This document shows, in pieces, positions 12,601 to 27,600 of a DNA stretch of 64,000 nucleotides. How positions within the stretch are numbered: position 1 is the first letter of the stretch; every line of letters begins with the position of its first letter. This DNA is from Phoronis australis. Its lineage: Eukaryota > Phoronida > Phoronidae. The stretch lies in the NCBI GenBank assembly GCA_002633005.1, contig NMRA01000059.1:771150-835149 (forward strand), read 5' to 3'. The notes below the pieces were generated by a model. That model was not told the DNA's origin and ran no database searches. It saw only the letters and a program-made list of their open reading frames with translations. The position numbers were made by a program, and so were the translations under genes.

Positions 12601-15600
12601 GTTGTAATGGCCGAGTTGTTTAATACACAAACATCCGGCATACTAATCCAAATGGTTCTCACTCACACTGTATGGTTCGGGTTTGTGTAGGTCAGTGACG
12701 CTCAGTTCAACTGCAGTATACTAGTATGACTTACCTTCACGTGTTAGCTTTGCCGACTACATAGTTAGCAAATTTATGTTTAACTCAGAACATTCACAGT
12801 TTTAAGTCGAGGAAATACTTACGATGATTTGTCAAATAATTTCTTCAAGTCTTTGAACACATCCGTAAACTTCTGGAAACTTTCCTTGAACGTGTTTGTT
12901 GTGGCAAGGTCAACGTTTGGTGGACGGTATTTCAAATCGACATCCCGTGGGAGGGGCTCTTTGAAGGGTGCCGGTGGCAAATTAAGCTTGAAGGATCTCT
13001 TTACTTTGCTTCTTTTGTTCTTTCCTCCGCCAACAGTCTTGCCCTTCTCAACAGTAGCACCCAGGAAAGTTAAACTATACTCGTTACATTCCTCTATCCA
13101 CTTGGGAACCGGAACAATTCGCTCGGTATAAGGTGCAGGATCTACATAGCTGTACTCGGCGTCAGTCTTAGGTGTCTTCCCCACGGGCTTCTTCCTCATG
13201 GCTACGTGGATGAAGGACGGGTCGCACGGAGCTGTACCAACTGTTCCAATCTCGTCGCCTGCTTTAATTACGGCGCCTTGTGTCGTAATAGAAGTGATGG
13301 GGATAACGTTTGAAATGATGATCTCATATTCTTTAAAGGCACCAGTGGCCGGTATTACGATAACTTCAGTACTGCTTCGCTTTTTCACCAGACCGACAAC
13401 GGGGTTTACAAGCTGAAACGTGATATAGTTCTGAATTTCGAAAAAGCACGGAATAAAAAATATACATGTAAGCCTCTGTGTTTAGATATCAATAAGGAAC
13501 TGGTTTATTTGATAACACTACGCAAAGTTACTGGCTATCTAGCTTGTAGCAATTTGAAAGTGGCCGTTTTGAGGACATTTAGTTTCTATCTTGGAATTTT
13601 CTGGAATTCAGTCATCGAAGGCGAGAAACCACAAGTGTGTGCCTACGATCAAAATTGCCCTCCAACAAAATTCTCTCTGGTCAGTTTCCATATTCTTGTT
13701 ACTTGACCACCTTACGTATTCTCGTCTCCAGTTTCATTATCTTTTTCGATTTCAACACAATCTTAATTGTTTGTCTTGTCGGTTCACAATTATGTTGTAC
13801 AAATCAGCCAGTAGCCTTAGCGCGTTCACGAACCAGTAATTATTATAACCATGGGAATTCGCTAAGCCGTGTGTACAAAGTTATGGCGACATCACCGGAC
13901 TAGCGAAGATTTTAACTACTTGCACACTTTTGTGGCGCTGTAAAAAATATTGTTGTGCGTTGTTGTTTAGGACATAATTAACAACGCAAACGTGAAAGCG
14001 CACGTTCCAAACATGCAGAACTATTGTAGTTTGGCGACATCGCCTCATTTTCAAGCGTAATCACGAATTCGTGCCAGTAGTGAATAATAATTTTTATCGA
14101 GTACTGAAACAAAATACTTACTTTTTTACCCTTCGAGACCGACAGGTCAATTCCAGGTTGATACTTGTCGTCCACAGTTGACGGGAAAACTCCACAGGCA
14201 CAGTCACTGTTGTCACAATCGACTTTAAATACTGGAAACTTGATGTTAAACTTTGGACCAAATATCTTCTGAACGAGCATTCTGGACTTCTCAACGCTGG
14301 AATATTGCAATGCGTGTTAAAGAAGCGTAGAACGTGAATGTATTAAGAATGCAAAAAGAAATAAAAGAAAGTAATTAAAAGCATCAATGGGCATAGAATA
14401 AACTAATTAGTAGTTCCAAAAATCATGCAAACAATTTACGATAATTTTCTATATAAGCGATCAAATGCAGGGAACAGTCAAGACATTAAGTTCAAACCAC
14501 CCACTGCATCACTGGTTGACTGGCAACAGTTTCATGCAGAAATATCATCTGTATCAATCGTGAACATCATCTATCGTAATCATTGGTGAAGCAAAAAACA
14601 TAAATCACGAATTTTCAATTAACTGTTGCTGCAGCCGTAAGCAGTGTAAACAGCACCATTGCTTTTTTACCGACGGGAGCCGTCATATCTTGCCATTATT
14701 GTTTATTGCACACACACCCGTTAGACGTCCAATGGGATTTCGCTAGGTGGACTGTCTCCCTCTCTACGATCTCTGTTATTAGACGTGGGATTTTGAAAAC
14801 AGTATTGGGATGAAACAGTCTTTATTTCTTCTATGTTTCAAAAATAGTGAAGCTCACAATTTTTCTATGAACTCTTTCAACATTGCAAGCTAAATTTTCT
14901 CACATTAGCGTCCACAAGAAATAGATGAGCCACCATCTGTTTAAAAGGTATTTTTACGAGTTTTCGTGTTCCATGAGCAAAATAGGAGACAATTCTAGCA
15001 ATGATCGGACGTATTTGCAAAGAGTACACCTACGAAGGTAGACCAATAAACTTTAAAGCTGGTAACATCCACATTCAAAAGGTATGCTACTTACAACGTC
15101 TTTACATCTAAGTAAGCTTTCTTGACCCCGTTGATAACATCAAAAACCGAGTTGTATGCTTCAATGAACGGTTTAGCGATGACCTTCAGCTCGTCCATAG
15201 GGCTTAGTGTGTCTTTAAGCATAGTTATGAACTGGTTAGCGATCAATATTTCTTGCTCTTCCTATAATCCGAAATTACAATCACAGTTAAATCAATGACG
15301 AATTATGGGAATTTGGACTCAACTTGCGGTGCGTTGCTGCATAAATTTGCCACAATTCGTTATTGTAGGCATGCACACAGGTATAGGCGAAAAGCTTCGC
15401 ATTTGTTTTTAAGTCCGGTGCAGTGGAAATTTGATCGTGGAGTGCAGTAGCTGAATAGAAAGTTCTCGGACTGTGGAGCAAGAGAAGGCTGGAAGACGGT
15501 CAGTTGGGCACTGTATAAAAATCCATTTGTCGTTTCTCTGCAATTTCAGTCAACAGCGTGTCTAGCAACATGTAGTGAACACAATTAGTTTGCAGTAAAA

Positions 15601-18600
15601 CCCTGTTCTGGTATGTTTATTTTGGGCACCCTGTACACAAGTAAAAAGAATTCTGGACCCTCACAATTGCCACCGATTCGTGAATTGCCCAGGTTCTGGG
15701 AACGCTGTTCCCAATTCCTAAGTTAAACAGAAAGTTTGTCCCATTGATTAAACGGATCTTCCATTTACTGACCATGGTTATTATCCCGTCTCCGGGGCCT
15801 ACTCTCATTTCAGCTGGCTTACGAATGTTTTGGCCCAATCTTTTTATAAACGCGGTAACATCTGTCACTGCAGTTTTGATATCCGTAATGAGATCTTTCA
15901 ATTCTGGCCCCAAATTCATCCAGTAAGGTAACTTTCCTGAAAATAATAAAGTTCTTTTTAAGGAATTTACACCAGACAACTTCATACTATCACTGCATGA
16001 ACTCATACATTAACTAAACTAGTCTAGTTGTTAAAGTGCAATACTAGCAGCAAAGACACTTTTTACAGGTATAGAGATTGACCCTTATGTGGATTGAGGA
16101 TTATACGTGCTGGGCTGTGATTGTGGATAATCCACACTTCCACAGCTTACAAAACACAGATTTAAAATCTCCTTCTGGCAAAAAATAGACTATTCCACTT
16201 ATCTCAACTATAAATTGAGCCGGCATCAGTTTTCACGTATCCATTACACGTCAACGACAAAACAGTTACCAGATTTGAAAAAGCAGGCCTCTTCAATCTT
16301 TTCCTTGGCACCAAACGCCATCGATATTGCCATCTTTATACTGCAAACAAGACAACCATCAGCTGTGTATTTTGACATTTGGTTCCAAGACCATCGTACA
16401 CTGTACGTTCAGTCGACATGCAGTAAAGCTGTGAGCCTGACGTAACGTAGAGCGTCATCATAAGCCAAAATCAAGCAAACAATGCACTGGTATCCTTTCA
16501 AGAAGTACATACATGTTCCTAACTATGCGTTTGTATAGCAGGAATTAAACACCAATGCTAACTCAGCATCATCTACGCTAAACAAAGTGCAGTTTCATCC
16601 CTGACAACTTGTTAATGTGAAAACAAAAAATTATTTGCACTAATATATCTCGCAGGCTAACATAGCCCGCATCATGCAGTGTTATTCCCCAGCACCACTT
16701 ACTTACTGGACACGGTTCAGTGATTTGCGGCAAATCATTTTCGCCACAAAAATCGCTCTTAAATACATTAATTGGCAAATTATAATCTACTTCATATTCA
16801 CATCGTCGCTATACATGTATGTTGTCTTACTAATTAATTTGGACAAGCACTCACAGAGCTAAGGAATTAGCGTGTAAGCTCCACTGGAAGTAAAAGAACA
16901 AGCAAGCGTGATGTGGCGTATAAAGGTTTTGCGTCTTTCCGTTATTATTCACGGGTTTTTAAACGATGCAACGAAACGGTTGCATATGTTCTTGGTTTTA
17001 CTTCTTGCACTTGGCGCAAAATTCGTCGATTGCTTGACAGCCGTTAAATGCAGAAACTCCGCTAATTAAGGTACATTCCCTTGTTTTAAAATGGCATTCA
17101 TTTTTATAATTGGGAATAACAGCACGCATTCTGGCTGTAGGTTAAAGACAAATATTTGTGAAAAAGAGAAAACGGATGCGGAATGCGTGGTTAAGCTGCT
17201 TATCCTTTAAAATATTACCTTAGCACGGACTTGCCAATTCTCTGTATGGACTGAAGTGGAGTGTTAAAAATGGTCTCTATACCTTTGACGGCATCGTTTA
17301 TGGCGTCAATGATGCTTCGAATGACATAGGGTAAGGTCACGGTAGCAACATCGACGATTGCCTGGAAACAGAAGGGTAAACTTAAAGCGGAGTCGCATGT
17401 TTGCCTAAATTTTTTCAAAGTTAAAACAAAGCAGATACGAAACGGAAACTCAATAGTAAAAAACAATTGTAGCACAGTTCTTGTCAGGTGAATCTTACAA
17501 GTATTGCGTTAAATGATCTGAGGTCAGTGTCTTTCGAGCGACTGAGAAAACAAAGGATCACGCCAGTGTATCGCAATATCTCGCTGGTGTATTCCTTGTA
17601 CAAAGTTGACCAAATGTACCTGACACTGAGAGAGATTGAACGTCAACTCGAAGATGATAAATTGATAATTAGCCTGCTCGGTACAGCTTTGTTCAAAGCT
17701 CGCTGTTTTCGCGACAGAAACCAACATGTCTCACGGCTAGCGTCTGGCGAATGACAAGAGTTCTTGAATTTGCCATGTAACCGCATTTTAAGTGCTTGGA
17801 ATACGCACGGCATGAGGACACTATAGGTGCTCTCACATCTGGAAGTACACGGAAGGACCCAAGGGGTACGTAGGTGTGGTGAACACCAAAAAGTCAAACA
17901 TGCTTTGTCGCGTACTTTTGGAGTAGAGTATTGGAAGCATAAAACGCGCAGCTTTCCCGCCAATCTACCTATTTCTATAGAACACTGCTCGCACAACATG
18001 CCTGCGCAATAGTAGGCCTACGATATTCTACACCAGTTCCACGAAAACACCAGCTTATGCATAACCTGGCAAGACCTACGCCGAGCCTGGGTGCAAAAAC
18101 ATTTTCTCGAGAGTAGCCTACACAGCCTAAATTCGGCGTATTCTGTGGGCTGCTCAACACAACTCTACGCTGGCTCAGAATGAAATCCCTTATGGGACAA
18201 GTCTTTGAACTGAGAGGGGAAATTTATTCTATACACACGGGTACGCCAACAGTAAAGTCAAATTACTAAAATGTAGCCTATTCACGACTTACGTTGTAGA
18301 AATTCATGATATCTCCTTCAACATCTTCTACGAAGAATTTGATTCTGTAGAAAACCTTCTTTATGCTTTTCACCCATGGAAGACCCTCGTAGTCACTCAC
18401 AGTTTTGATAAACTCCTTAGATTTCCCCACAAGCGTCTTGAGTTTGTCAGGAAACCCACGAACAATGTTCACCAAATCTCCAATGAAACCTTCGACGCCT
18501 TTGCCCTTGATGGTGTTTATCAAGTCTTTGAATTTGGAAATTGCTTCGACCACTGGGTCCCGCACCTGAGAGATGATTTTGTCAAAGAAATCGGCCAACT

Positions 18601-21600
18601 CGGTGATGTCATTGATTCCAAAATCCTGCAATTAAAGAAAAAACAGGAAATTTAAGCAACGAAATTTGACTCTCTTTCAGCATAGGCGGATCCATCGGAA
18701 GTCAAGGGGGTACGCAGTCCCTTTTTCCCATGACTTTAGTGAAATCAAAGCTGTAGTTTTCAAATTGTTGACTTGGGGACCCTTTTTAAAAAAATCCTGG
18801 ATACGCCTCTGTTCAGGGCCAACTTTCAGTAAAGGATGGAATGAATTTCCTAAACAATGGCAGCTAGACCTTAACGAGGGAATGACATAACAACTCCAAC
18901 TTCCATGACCATATGGAACAAATCTATGTAATCTTTGATACATTTGCTTAAAATGTAACACCAACTGAGTAGTCCAATAACCAAAGAATTTTGCATTGAG
19001 ATCAATTATTTCTTCTAAAATAGTGTTTATCAGAACAGAAAGTCTTCACTACGTTGTGAAACTTTTATCAACATGTAGAGCTAACGACTGGCAGGGTTGC
19101 GTGCGTGCAGAGTCTGGGAATCAACCGACGCTCACCTTGCCCGCTGCAGCCGTTTAAGTGAAAAAAAATCAAATCAACGTCGTTTCGAGCAAATCTCCGT
19201 CTTTTCTGAAGTCGTTTCCTACTGAAATTTCGCAATCTCCCGCAAGCTGATAACAGCTTCGCAGCAAATTGGGTTTGTTAATATTAAAATACCAAAACTT
19301 GTAAAGAAATGAAACCAGGTCCGACTGTTATGACGTCTACGCAACCTCGTGAAAGAGAAGAACTGTGGATTGAAAAATCGGGAAAATTCGCCATTAGGTG
19401 ACGCAATATTTCACGGCACCGAAAGCCAACCAAAGAGAGCGCACCACAATTTTAGCAGTCGGTAGAACGCCAAGTTTTCCAATATCGGTAAATAGGTGAG
19501 ATTACTCAGAAAGAGTTTATTAATTTTGGCGGCTACAGGCCCGAAGACGGAAGCCGGAGGGAGTGAAATCATGCCGACGGACTGACGTCAACCAGACCGG
19601 TTCCAAAGAGGCCACCCTCCCTCCGCGTCCGCGAAAAAACGGCTAGCAAGAAAAATAGAACATCTCAAATCTAAATAAAGGCCCGGTACACTACCTGGGA
19701 CAAAGGCAATGCCGAAACGGGAGCAACAAAGGTCTGTAGTGAGGCGGGGGAGACGGAGTTCATACGTGTGAACTATTTATTATGCAAAACTGATCCTGCG
19801 TAGCAATACGTTTTGCAATGTGCCTGTCGAGATGTAAGGTGTAAAGCACCCTCGCAACTTACCTTGAGTACGTTTAAATCGTATTTAATGTGACCCTGGT
19901 AACAAGCCAGAGCTCTCATAATATCAAATTCCACACCAACGATGCCAAGCAATCCTTTCACAAACGCAGTGTTATAGATATCTACTTCGAAGTAGCCACT
20001 CAATGGGCCTGTAAATGAAGTAAACGATTAAACAAAATGTTGACAACAACGAAAGCAACACTTCGACCAATTAACATTCAGATCCACCACCGTCATCATT
20101 AGGCTTTTCAGTAACACTAGCAGCACCTTATCTGGTTTGGATTCTTGTGTATGTCATGTGACGTCTTAACTAGCATGAGCTAAAGTATTTGTTATGAGAA
20201 GTCTTACCTAGCCTGAGCTCCATTAGGTCATGTGATGTCTCACTTAACCACAGCTCTAGACTGTCCATCATCTCTTTCTGGCCCAGTAGAGACAGTGGAG
20301 CACCTACAGGAGCTTCAAACGCCGGAAGCTTTTCGGCGAATGCCTCACACTGACTAAACATCAAAGTCACGTTGTTGTAAATACTCTTTGCGCATAGAGA
20401 GACACCTTAGGAGGCTGTCAATGTATTTTATTCCTTCCAACTCAAAGAAATACTTCCGTTATCAAACTTTTTCTTCGAGCAGTCCCTCTTTCTGTTCCCA
20501 AAATCGGTAACTCGCCATTTTTATACTGCGCACGCCAGGGGATATGACGACAAACCACCTGTTGCGCGCAGGGTTTGAATGGCGAGTTACCGATTTTGGG
20601 AACTGTACGAGGGACTGCTCGAAGAAAAAGTTTGTTAACTGGGATATTTCTTCAAGCTGGAAAAAATTAAATACATCGGCGGCATCATAAGGTGGCATCT
20701 ATGCGCAAAAGGTACTTATAACAACTTTGATGTTTTAGTCAGTATGAGGCATAATTCGCCGAAAAGCTTCGGGCGTATGATGCTCCTATAATAGCTCTAC
20801 CGTCTCTACTGGGCCAGCTAGAGACGGTGATCACTGTCTACCTCAGCTCCAGTATATCATGTGGCAGTATGCTATGTGAGGTCTTACCTCACTTGAGCTA
20901 AAGTATGTTATGTGACGTGTTACCTAACTTGAGCTCTAGTATAGTATGAGAGGTCTTACCAAGCCTGAGCTCCAGTAAGTTACGAATAACCAGGCCGAAA
21001 CTAGCTCCCACGGATGAACTCCCTATGGTTTTGGACCAGTCGATTCCAGGCAGTCGCAATTCGAAGTGCAGTGACGGGAGAGCGCGCTTTGACCTTGAGT
21101 GGAGGACAGCCGGGTACGTGTATCGTTTTCTGTTGAGCAATGGAAACAAAATGGATAGATATAGCAAAGAGGCACGGATTTGGGGGGATGAGTAACACAT
21201 GAAGAAGACTTAAGTCGGGCAAACATTTCTGTTCTTGTAGTTTTGAGAGTCCATAAACTCAATTCTATTAAAAATATCCGAATTGGTCGTCCAACAAATT
21301 TAAAGACAGGGTTACAGATTTGGAACACACACAATGAAGGTGATGATCAAAGGTCCTTTCAGAGGTAAGTACTATACCTGCACCAACAGAAAGAAAAATG
21401 CCAAACGGCGGCGTTGGACTTGGCTATATCTGGGAAGCGTTGTGTAGACGTAAAAAATAGCACTTGGGGCGAGAGATATTCGCTTATGAAATGAAATCGT
21501 CCATTCTCTCTTATAATTCCACATTTTAACCACACCGACACATTAGTTTTGTTGTTGCCATTTTTCTAGGATACGCTAATCACGTGATGTTGTGTGGAAT

Positions 21601-24600
21601 TACGTGATCGTGCTTTATCGCAAGTTTCTCCCGTCTACTCAACGCAATCCTGCTCTCTACTACACTAGAACCGCGGTATTATATCCAAGATGTACTTCTG
21701 AGCAAGTGCGCACTCAAAATAACATGTCACCTAATTTAGCTGATTACAAATGTCATGGTCGCGGTATTATATCCAAGATGTACTTCTGAGCAAGTGCGCA
21801 CTCAAAATAACATGTCACCTAATTTAGCTGATTACAAATGTCAAGGTCGCGGTCCGTTTTTTAGTAAGAGCTAATGTATCATTGAAGACTTCAAGAAATA
21901 TCAAAACTAGCCACGTCTGGGGTTAGAAACCAACTCTTGCCACGTGTGTGCACCCTAGTCACACACTACAGAAACTCATACCACGCTTGAAAACTCTTTG
22001 AATGAAGTCTGAGCGAACACGAAATTATTATTTGACAAGTTCTATTCTACTTTTTGTGAACTCAAGATGAGTGTCTATTATTACACGCTCGACTTCACAA
22101 TGACTTTTAACTACGATTTGAAAATTTCCCACTTAAAAGTGAATAACTTTCTAATCCTAGTTTACATGTAGTGACCCCATCATTAAGTTTAAAAGTTCAA
22201 TTCTGAATTCGAAATTTCAAGTTTTTACTCGACTTTTTTGCTCGCATCTAAGGGTCGTCAAATGCAAACTTTGGCTATAATCTCCCTATCATCAACCATA
22301 ATGTAGCACAGAACAATAAATACTTCCCTTGATTCCGCACAACAGTAGAACGGAAAGTGCCTAAGATAATTTGGAGTTCTATTTCGAGAAGACAGATTAC
22401 AAAACGGACCCTGGTCTCCATTGAGTCACACTCAAACACTTTCCGCAGACAATTGTTGGTGCAAGCGACCGAAAAAACAACTTAGAAATTGGGTCGTACA
22501 AGTCGGTCACTTGCTTTTAAAATGCATGTGTTGAGAAAGCACTGGTGGGTGGGTTGGAGCTCAGGTTATGCGGACAGTTTTTTGAATAGTGGTTCGAGTG
22601 GTTTCCGCCTGCAACATACACCGGCTTTAACATTTCCGCGATGTATACCCGTTTTCATATTCTGGTGTAGGGTGGAAATTCCTTCGAAACCTGATTGCTT
22701 AACGATGGATAACTGGATGTACGAACGGCTGGATGAATGGATGGAGGGAAAAACATTCACTAAAGTAAAAGAAGACCTGCCGCTAGATGGCAGGCGACAA
22801 GGACGTTGAATCAATGACTCACGACAGAATAAGATCAGTCTCCTCCTTGGTCATGTTCTTCTTTTGCGGATGCATGTTATACATATGATAGGCCTGGTCT
22901 CGAACTGTGTCGTGGTAGTCATTGACAACCAAGTCAAGAAGGGCAGCAGCACTCTAGATTAGAAACATGAATAAAAGAAACAAATCAGAGCCATCTACTG
23001 CATGAATAAAACTAATAACTCAAATTTTGAGCCACTACTTGTTAACGCGTCTTGTGTAAAATGACATAGATAGAGCAATTGTTCTAACTTTTGACGCATC
23101 GACAAGAAATACTATTTTTAATCGATTTGTTCGTTATTTTTTCGTCAATGCAAAATCATTGGACTGTTTGTGTGAAACAATATTTTTCGTGCATATACTA
23201 AAAGTTTTGGGTTTCAAATTGCCTCTTTGCATAAGAGCAATCACTGCAAGGAATGCAAACATTGCAAAACCCCAACCTCAAAAGCTCGATTACCTTCTTG
23301 CAAGAATACCACCGGAGGGCGTGAATACCAGACCGCCGCCAAGCGGAGTGACCGATGTTGGACCTGGTGTACGAGAGAATGTGATCCAGCGCCCTCTCGT
23401 GACCAGTGTTACCGAGAGCTTCAATCAGGATCATCTTCGTCAGGGTATGATTTTTCTCTTCTTCATTTTGTCGCGGGATAACGTCTCGTCGAATCCTAAT
23501 AGCGGCGAGTTCAACCTTCGCTAAATAAATGAAAGCAAAACATGCTGTTATTTGTGTTTTTTTGATTCTGTCACACCAAATATTACAGACAACAGATTCG
23601 CAACTCGGACATTTTCTTTCATACTATCCTAGAGGAGGCGCCACTCTCATAAATTACCAATTTCAGTTTCCGGTTAGTGTACTGTGATGACACAACTGCC
23701 GACCATGATTAGCAGATGACGTACTTGCCGGAAGAAAAACTTGCCAATTTGGCCAGATGTCGCCGGTGAATGATGACGTTAGGGCTTCTGTTAGATCAGA
23801 GATTTCGTCCATTGAAAGTTGTCCATGTACTGAATTCTATGGTCACACTATGATTAAAGTTTCCGTTATAAGCATGAAAAATCCAAGAAAAGCTTAAATA
23901 GTCCTTCCAAGGACCGGGGTATAACCATTTAACTCGAAATCTTACAGCATTTTTGGCATTTTCTATTCTACTTTTGTTCAAACTCAAGATGAATGTTTGT
24001 TGTTGTATCCTCAAATGTATTTTGCTTTATGTGGATAACTTTGTAATCCTAGTTTGCACTTGATGATCCCAGAATTTAGGCTGAACTTCCGAGTCTGAAT
24101 TCGAAATTTCGAGTGTTTACTCGAGTTTATAACCCGGTTATAGGGGTCATCAACTGCAAAATTGGCCCAGAAACTCGTACCCATCAACTAGGATGTTCTC
24201 CTCGAGTACACACTAATATCCACTTACTCTCAGTTTTCACAAAAGTTGAACAAAAAAACCCCAAAACAATTTTGAGTTCAATTTTGAGTACACTGAACAC
24301 ATCCTAGTCCCACGTGTCTCCGACAAACTAATTACATTTGGAAGACTGGTTGTATTTTGTCGGTGCATGTCAGCGTTTGACGAGGGTACGCACCCGCTTT
24401 GCGTCGAAGCAACTATTACTTGTGATTTTGACCACCTAACGGTATAGAATTGGTCTAATTTTGTTCCTTTCTGAGATGGAAAGTGGTACTTGGTACTACC
24501 AAAGAACTATTTGTTTTGCTTGAGTACATGTTCGGCAAATAAAGTGACACGCCTTGACAAGTCTACTTGTAGAGCCTGGCCTCCAGTAATAACGAACTAG

Positions 24601-27600
24601 TAGATCTTTACGAAGAACAGTTTAAATTTAAGATCAATTTTACAGAGGTAAGTGGTCTAAATTAAAGTTCTTTTAGTGAATAAAGGCGGGTTAATGGCCG
24701 CTTTGGTCGTCACAGATCCAAAGGTCGTCCTATAACGTCTTGTAAAATTTGTGCAAAATATTCGATAATGCCATCACTCGCACGACAGGTATGGTTAAGG
24801 CTATTAATTCATATGAATAGCCCAGAACTTGATGCTTGGTAATAATACGTGACGTTGTCAATATAGAATCTTGCAATCTTCAAACTGCAACTTAATTTAG
24901 AGATCTATACAACTGAAGTGCAGTGCTGTTCTACCATCGATTTCAATACAATTTAGTTTATCGCACTTACATCCGTCATGGTGGCCCAACCACGTTGACA
25001 ATCCGATGACAATCCTTGTCGAGACGGTGTGGTTCGTAGCAGATAGTGTCTTTGCCAAAGCACCGAGAGTTAAGCAGGCATTATGGGTGATTTTAGTGTT
25101 GTTGTGTGTCCCTGGAAATTAAACACCAAAAATTCTAAGCTTGCAATGTTAAGCTCTAAACCATGAATTCTTAGCAACATCAAATGAGGTGGAGACATGA
25201 TAGTTTTATGAATATTTACAGTGCAACTCAACATATCGGATTTATATTACATGTAGTGTATTTTATTGAGTTTAGCAGAGTAATTTAAAGCTGGCCTTGG
25301 GAAAGGAGCTTGCTACGACTTTCAGAACCGTTACTTTGTATGTAACGTGGACATTGACTCGCTATGTACATTACCGTGCTTTTCTTTGTTGGGTCCAAAA
25401 CATATAGCCCACACAGCATTGACTGTCACCTGGAAACAATAGCAGAATGTATAACGATAACACCACAATTGTCTGTAGTATTACACGCCTTATATGTGCT
25501 GGTAACATATTTTCTTTCCAAAAGCACCACTTAGCGAGCAATAATCGGCAGTTTGTTATTGCTCAAGACCAAGATGATTTGGCTTGACTTAGCTGCTACT
25601 TTTGTGGGCTGAGAGAGGCCTTTATGCAACAATTAGGACCTGATTGGTCTTTCTAAGCCCAGAAATCACTACAAGCTAGAATAAGTAAAATATTACGACC
25701 AGTTTATCAAACGTTACTGACCCAAATCGAAAGGTTAGTTTTTTAGGCAGAATCAACAGAAATTTTCACTTAAACCAGCAATCATTATTTAGGATGAATT
25801 TAGAATAGGAAGTGAATGACGTTAATAAATTCTTGATAAAATAACAATAATTTGATAGAAAATTGTTAATGGGAATTCCACTTTTTGTGCGTCCAGTTGG
25901 TAATTCGACTTTTCAAGTAAGCAAGTTAAAGAAAATAAACTTACTGTTGTTGGATTTTTCAATGCACTGTAGAGGAACAGAATTCGTCGAAGTTCCTCTG
26001 TATCTGGTTGGCTTGTGTTGATCACGTACTTGTTCAGTAGTAACTGGGCTTCAGGAGTTCCAAGATGACACAGCATGTCGATATACAAGTATCGCTCATC
26101 CACACACACGGTGTCGTTGGTGACGCATCGCTCTTTGAGTTTGTCCTCAACGAGTCGAGTGACATCTTCTGGGCTCAGGCGATCGAAGAATTCTTTTAGT
26201 TTGTGAACGCATTCGGTTCTTGCAGGTGCAACTGAAACATGTTGTCTCAGTCACCAGTGATGCTCAATGTTTCAATATTACTGACCAGAGAGTTTTAGAT
26301 TTTGGCAAAATAAAGGCTGCTTCTCACGTGACCCACATAACTTTATGTAGTGTTCTAACTACTTTCATTCCAAGTATCTGGAACATGATCTCATTCATTA
26401 CGCCCGCGTTTGCATATCGAAGTGTTTCCGTGTGCAGCCTCGCGGCAAGAGGGTTCATCGAGAGCACGTGTCCTGTTCTCATGCCAAATGACGTCGTATG
26501 GAGGTCTCAAGGTATTGTTTAACTTGTGACATCCATGCGACGCGCATCGTATGGTTATCACCTATGGGACACTAAGATTGTTTTCTTTTGTTGCGTCTTT
26601 CTTGGAAATGACAATGCAGGTCACATGGATATCGTACCGTGGAGGCAGCTGGTTACCGATAAATGCTTGCCATTATCTTTGTAACAAAAAAGTGAACAAT
26701 GGATACGCCAATTCTACCGATCTCTATGCGACCAGCTTGCGACCTAGTTTACCATGTCATGGAATAGACAAACATGTCTCGTCCTTGATAAAAATCCCTA
26801 TCATTACAGTTTTGGTAGGATATAGCCTGAAATAAGAGATAACCATTTCCATTTTGGGTCCTGACATCAAACACCGTATATCTTTGCACAAAATGAAACA
26901 CTTACACTTGTTATGTATACCGCGAATACACTCCAACGAAGAGGTGATGTTTTCAGCGACGTCTTCCAGAGGCACTTTTTTCGGTGGACTCTGAAAATCG
27001 GAAATTATAATAGCAACAAATTTTGCCCTGAACATACACTGTCTCGAAAATGCATTTTAAAATAACGGTCTTGAAAAAGCAAAATACTACTGGAAGTTGT
27101 TTATTTCAAAACAGCCACCGTATTGCCGGACCATTAGGCCCATGGGCATCTGTGCGAAACTAGGCTTATAATTGAACGTTAGGCTTATGCGCCAAAATGC
27201 GAACCACTTGGGTAAAAAAAACGCAAAAAGAAATTATTTCGGATATATGCCCATGGTTCTAAAGGAGTGGGAATGCGGTAATGAAAACGTTTTACCAAAG
27301 TTCTTGAAAATACGCAAGGATTTCCCAAGATACAGAGGGAAACAAAAATTGCCAATAGGAGGCACAACTGTAGTCAAATCGGGTGAGCATATATGCAAGC
27401 GAATGTATGGGCCTGAGCAGGGTACATTAACTGGGCTTGAAATACTCGGGCGAATGTGTCAATTATGCGAATTGCTTGGTTAAAAAAGGCTGCGAAAAAG
27501 GCATTCTTTTCGACATAAACCAATGGACCTTAAGTCGCGGCAATGGGTAGTGCCTTCTCTCGAAAATTACTTTGTGATTTACTCCTCCTATCCTTATAGA

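Noticed and set aside
16578-16778. 66-codon minus-strand frame as an LLTP exon
   Set aside because: The 71-nt exon at 16270-16340 alone repairs the frame between exons 21 and 23.
22489-22809. 106-codon plus-strand frame
   Set aside because: Antisense to the flank of exon 15, with no recognisable domain.
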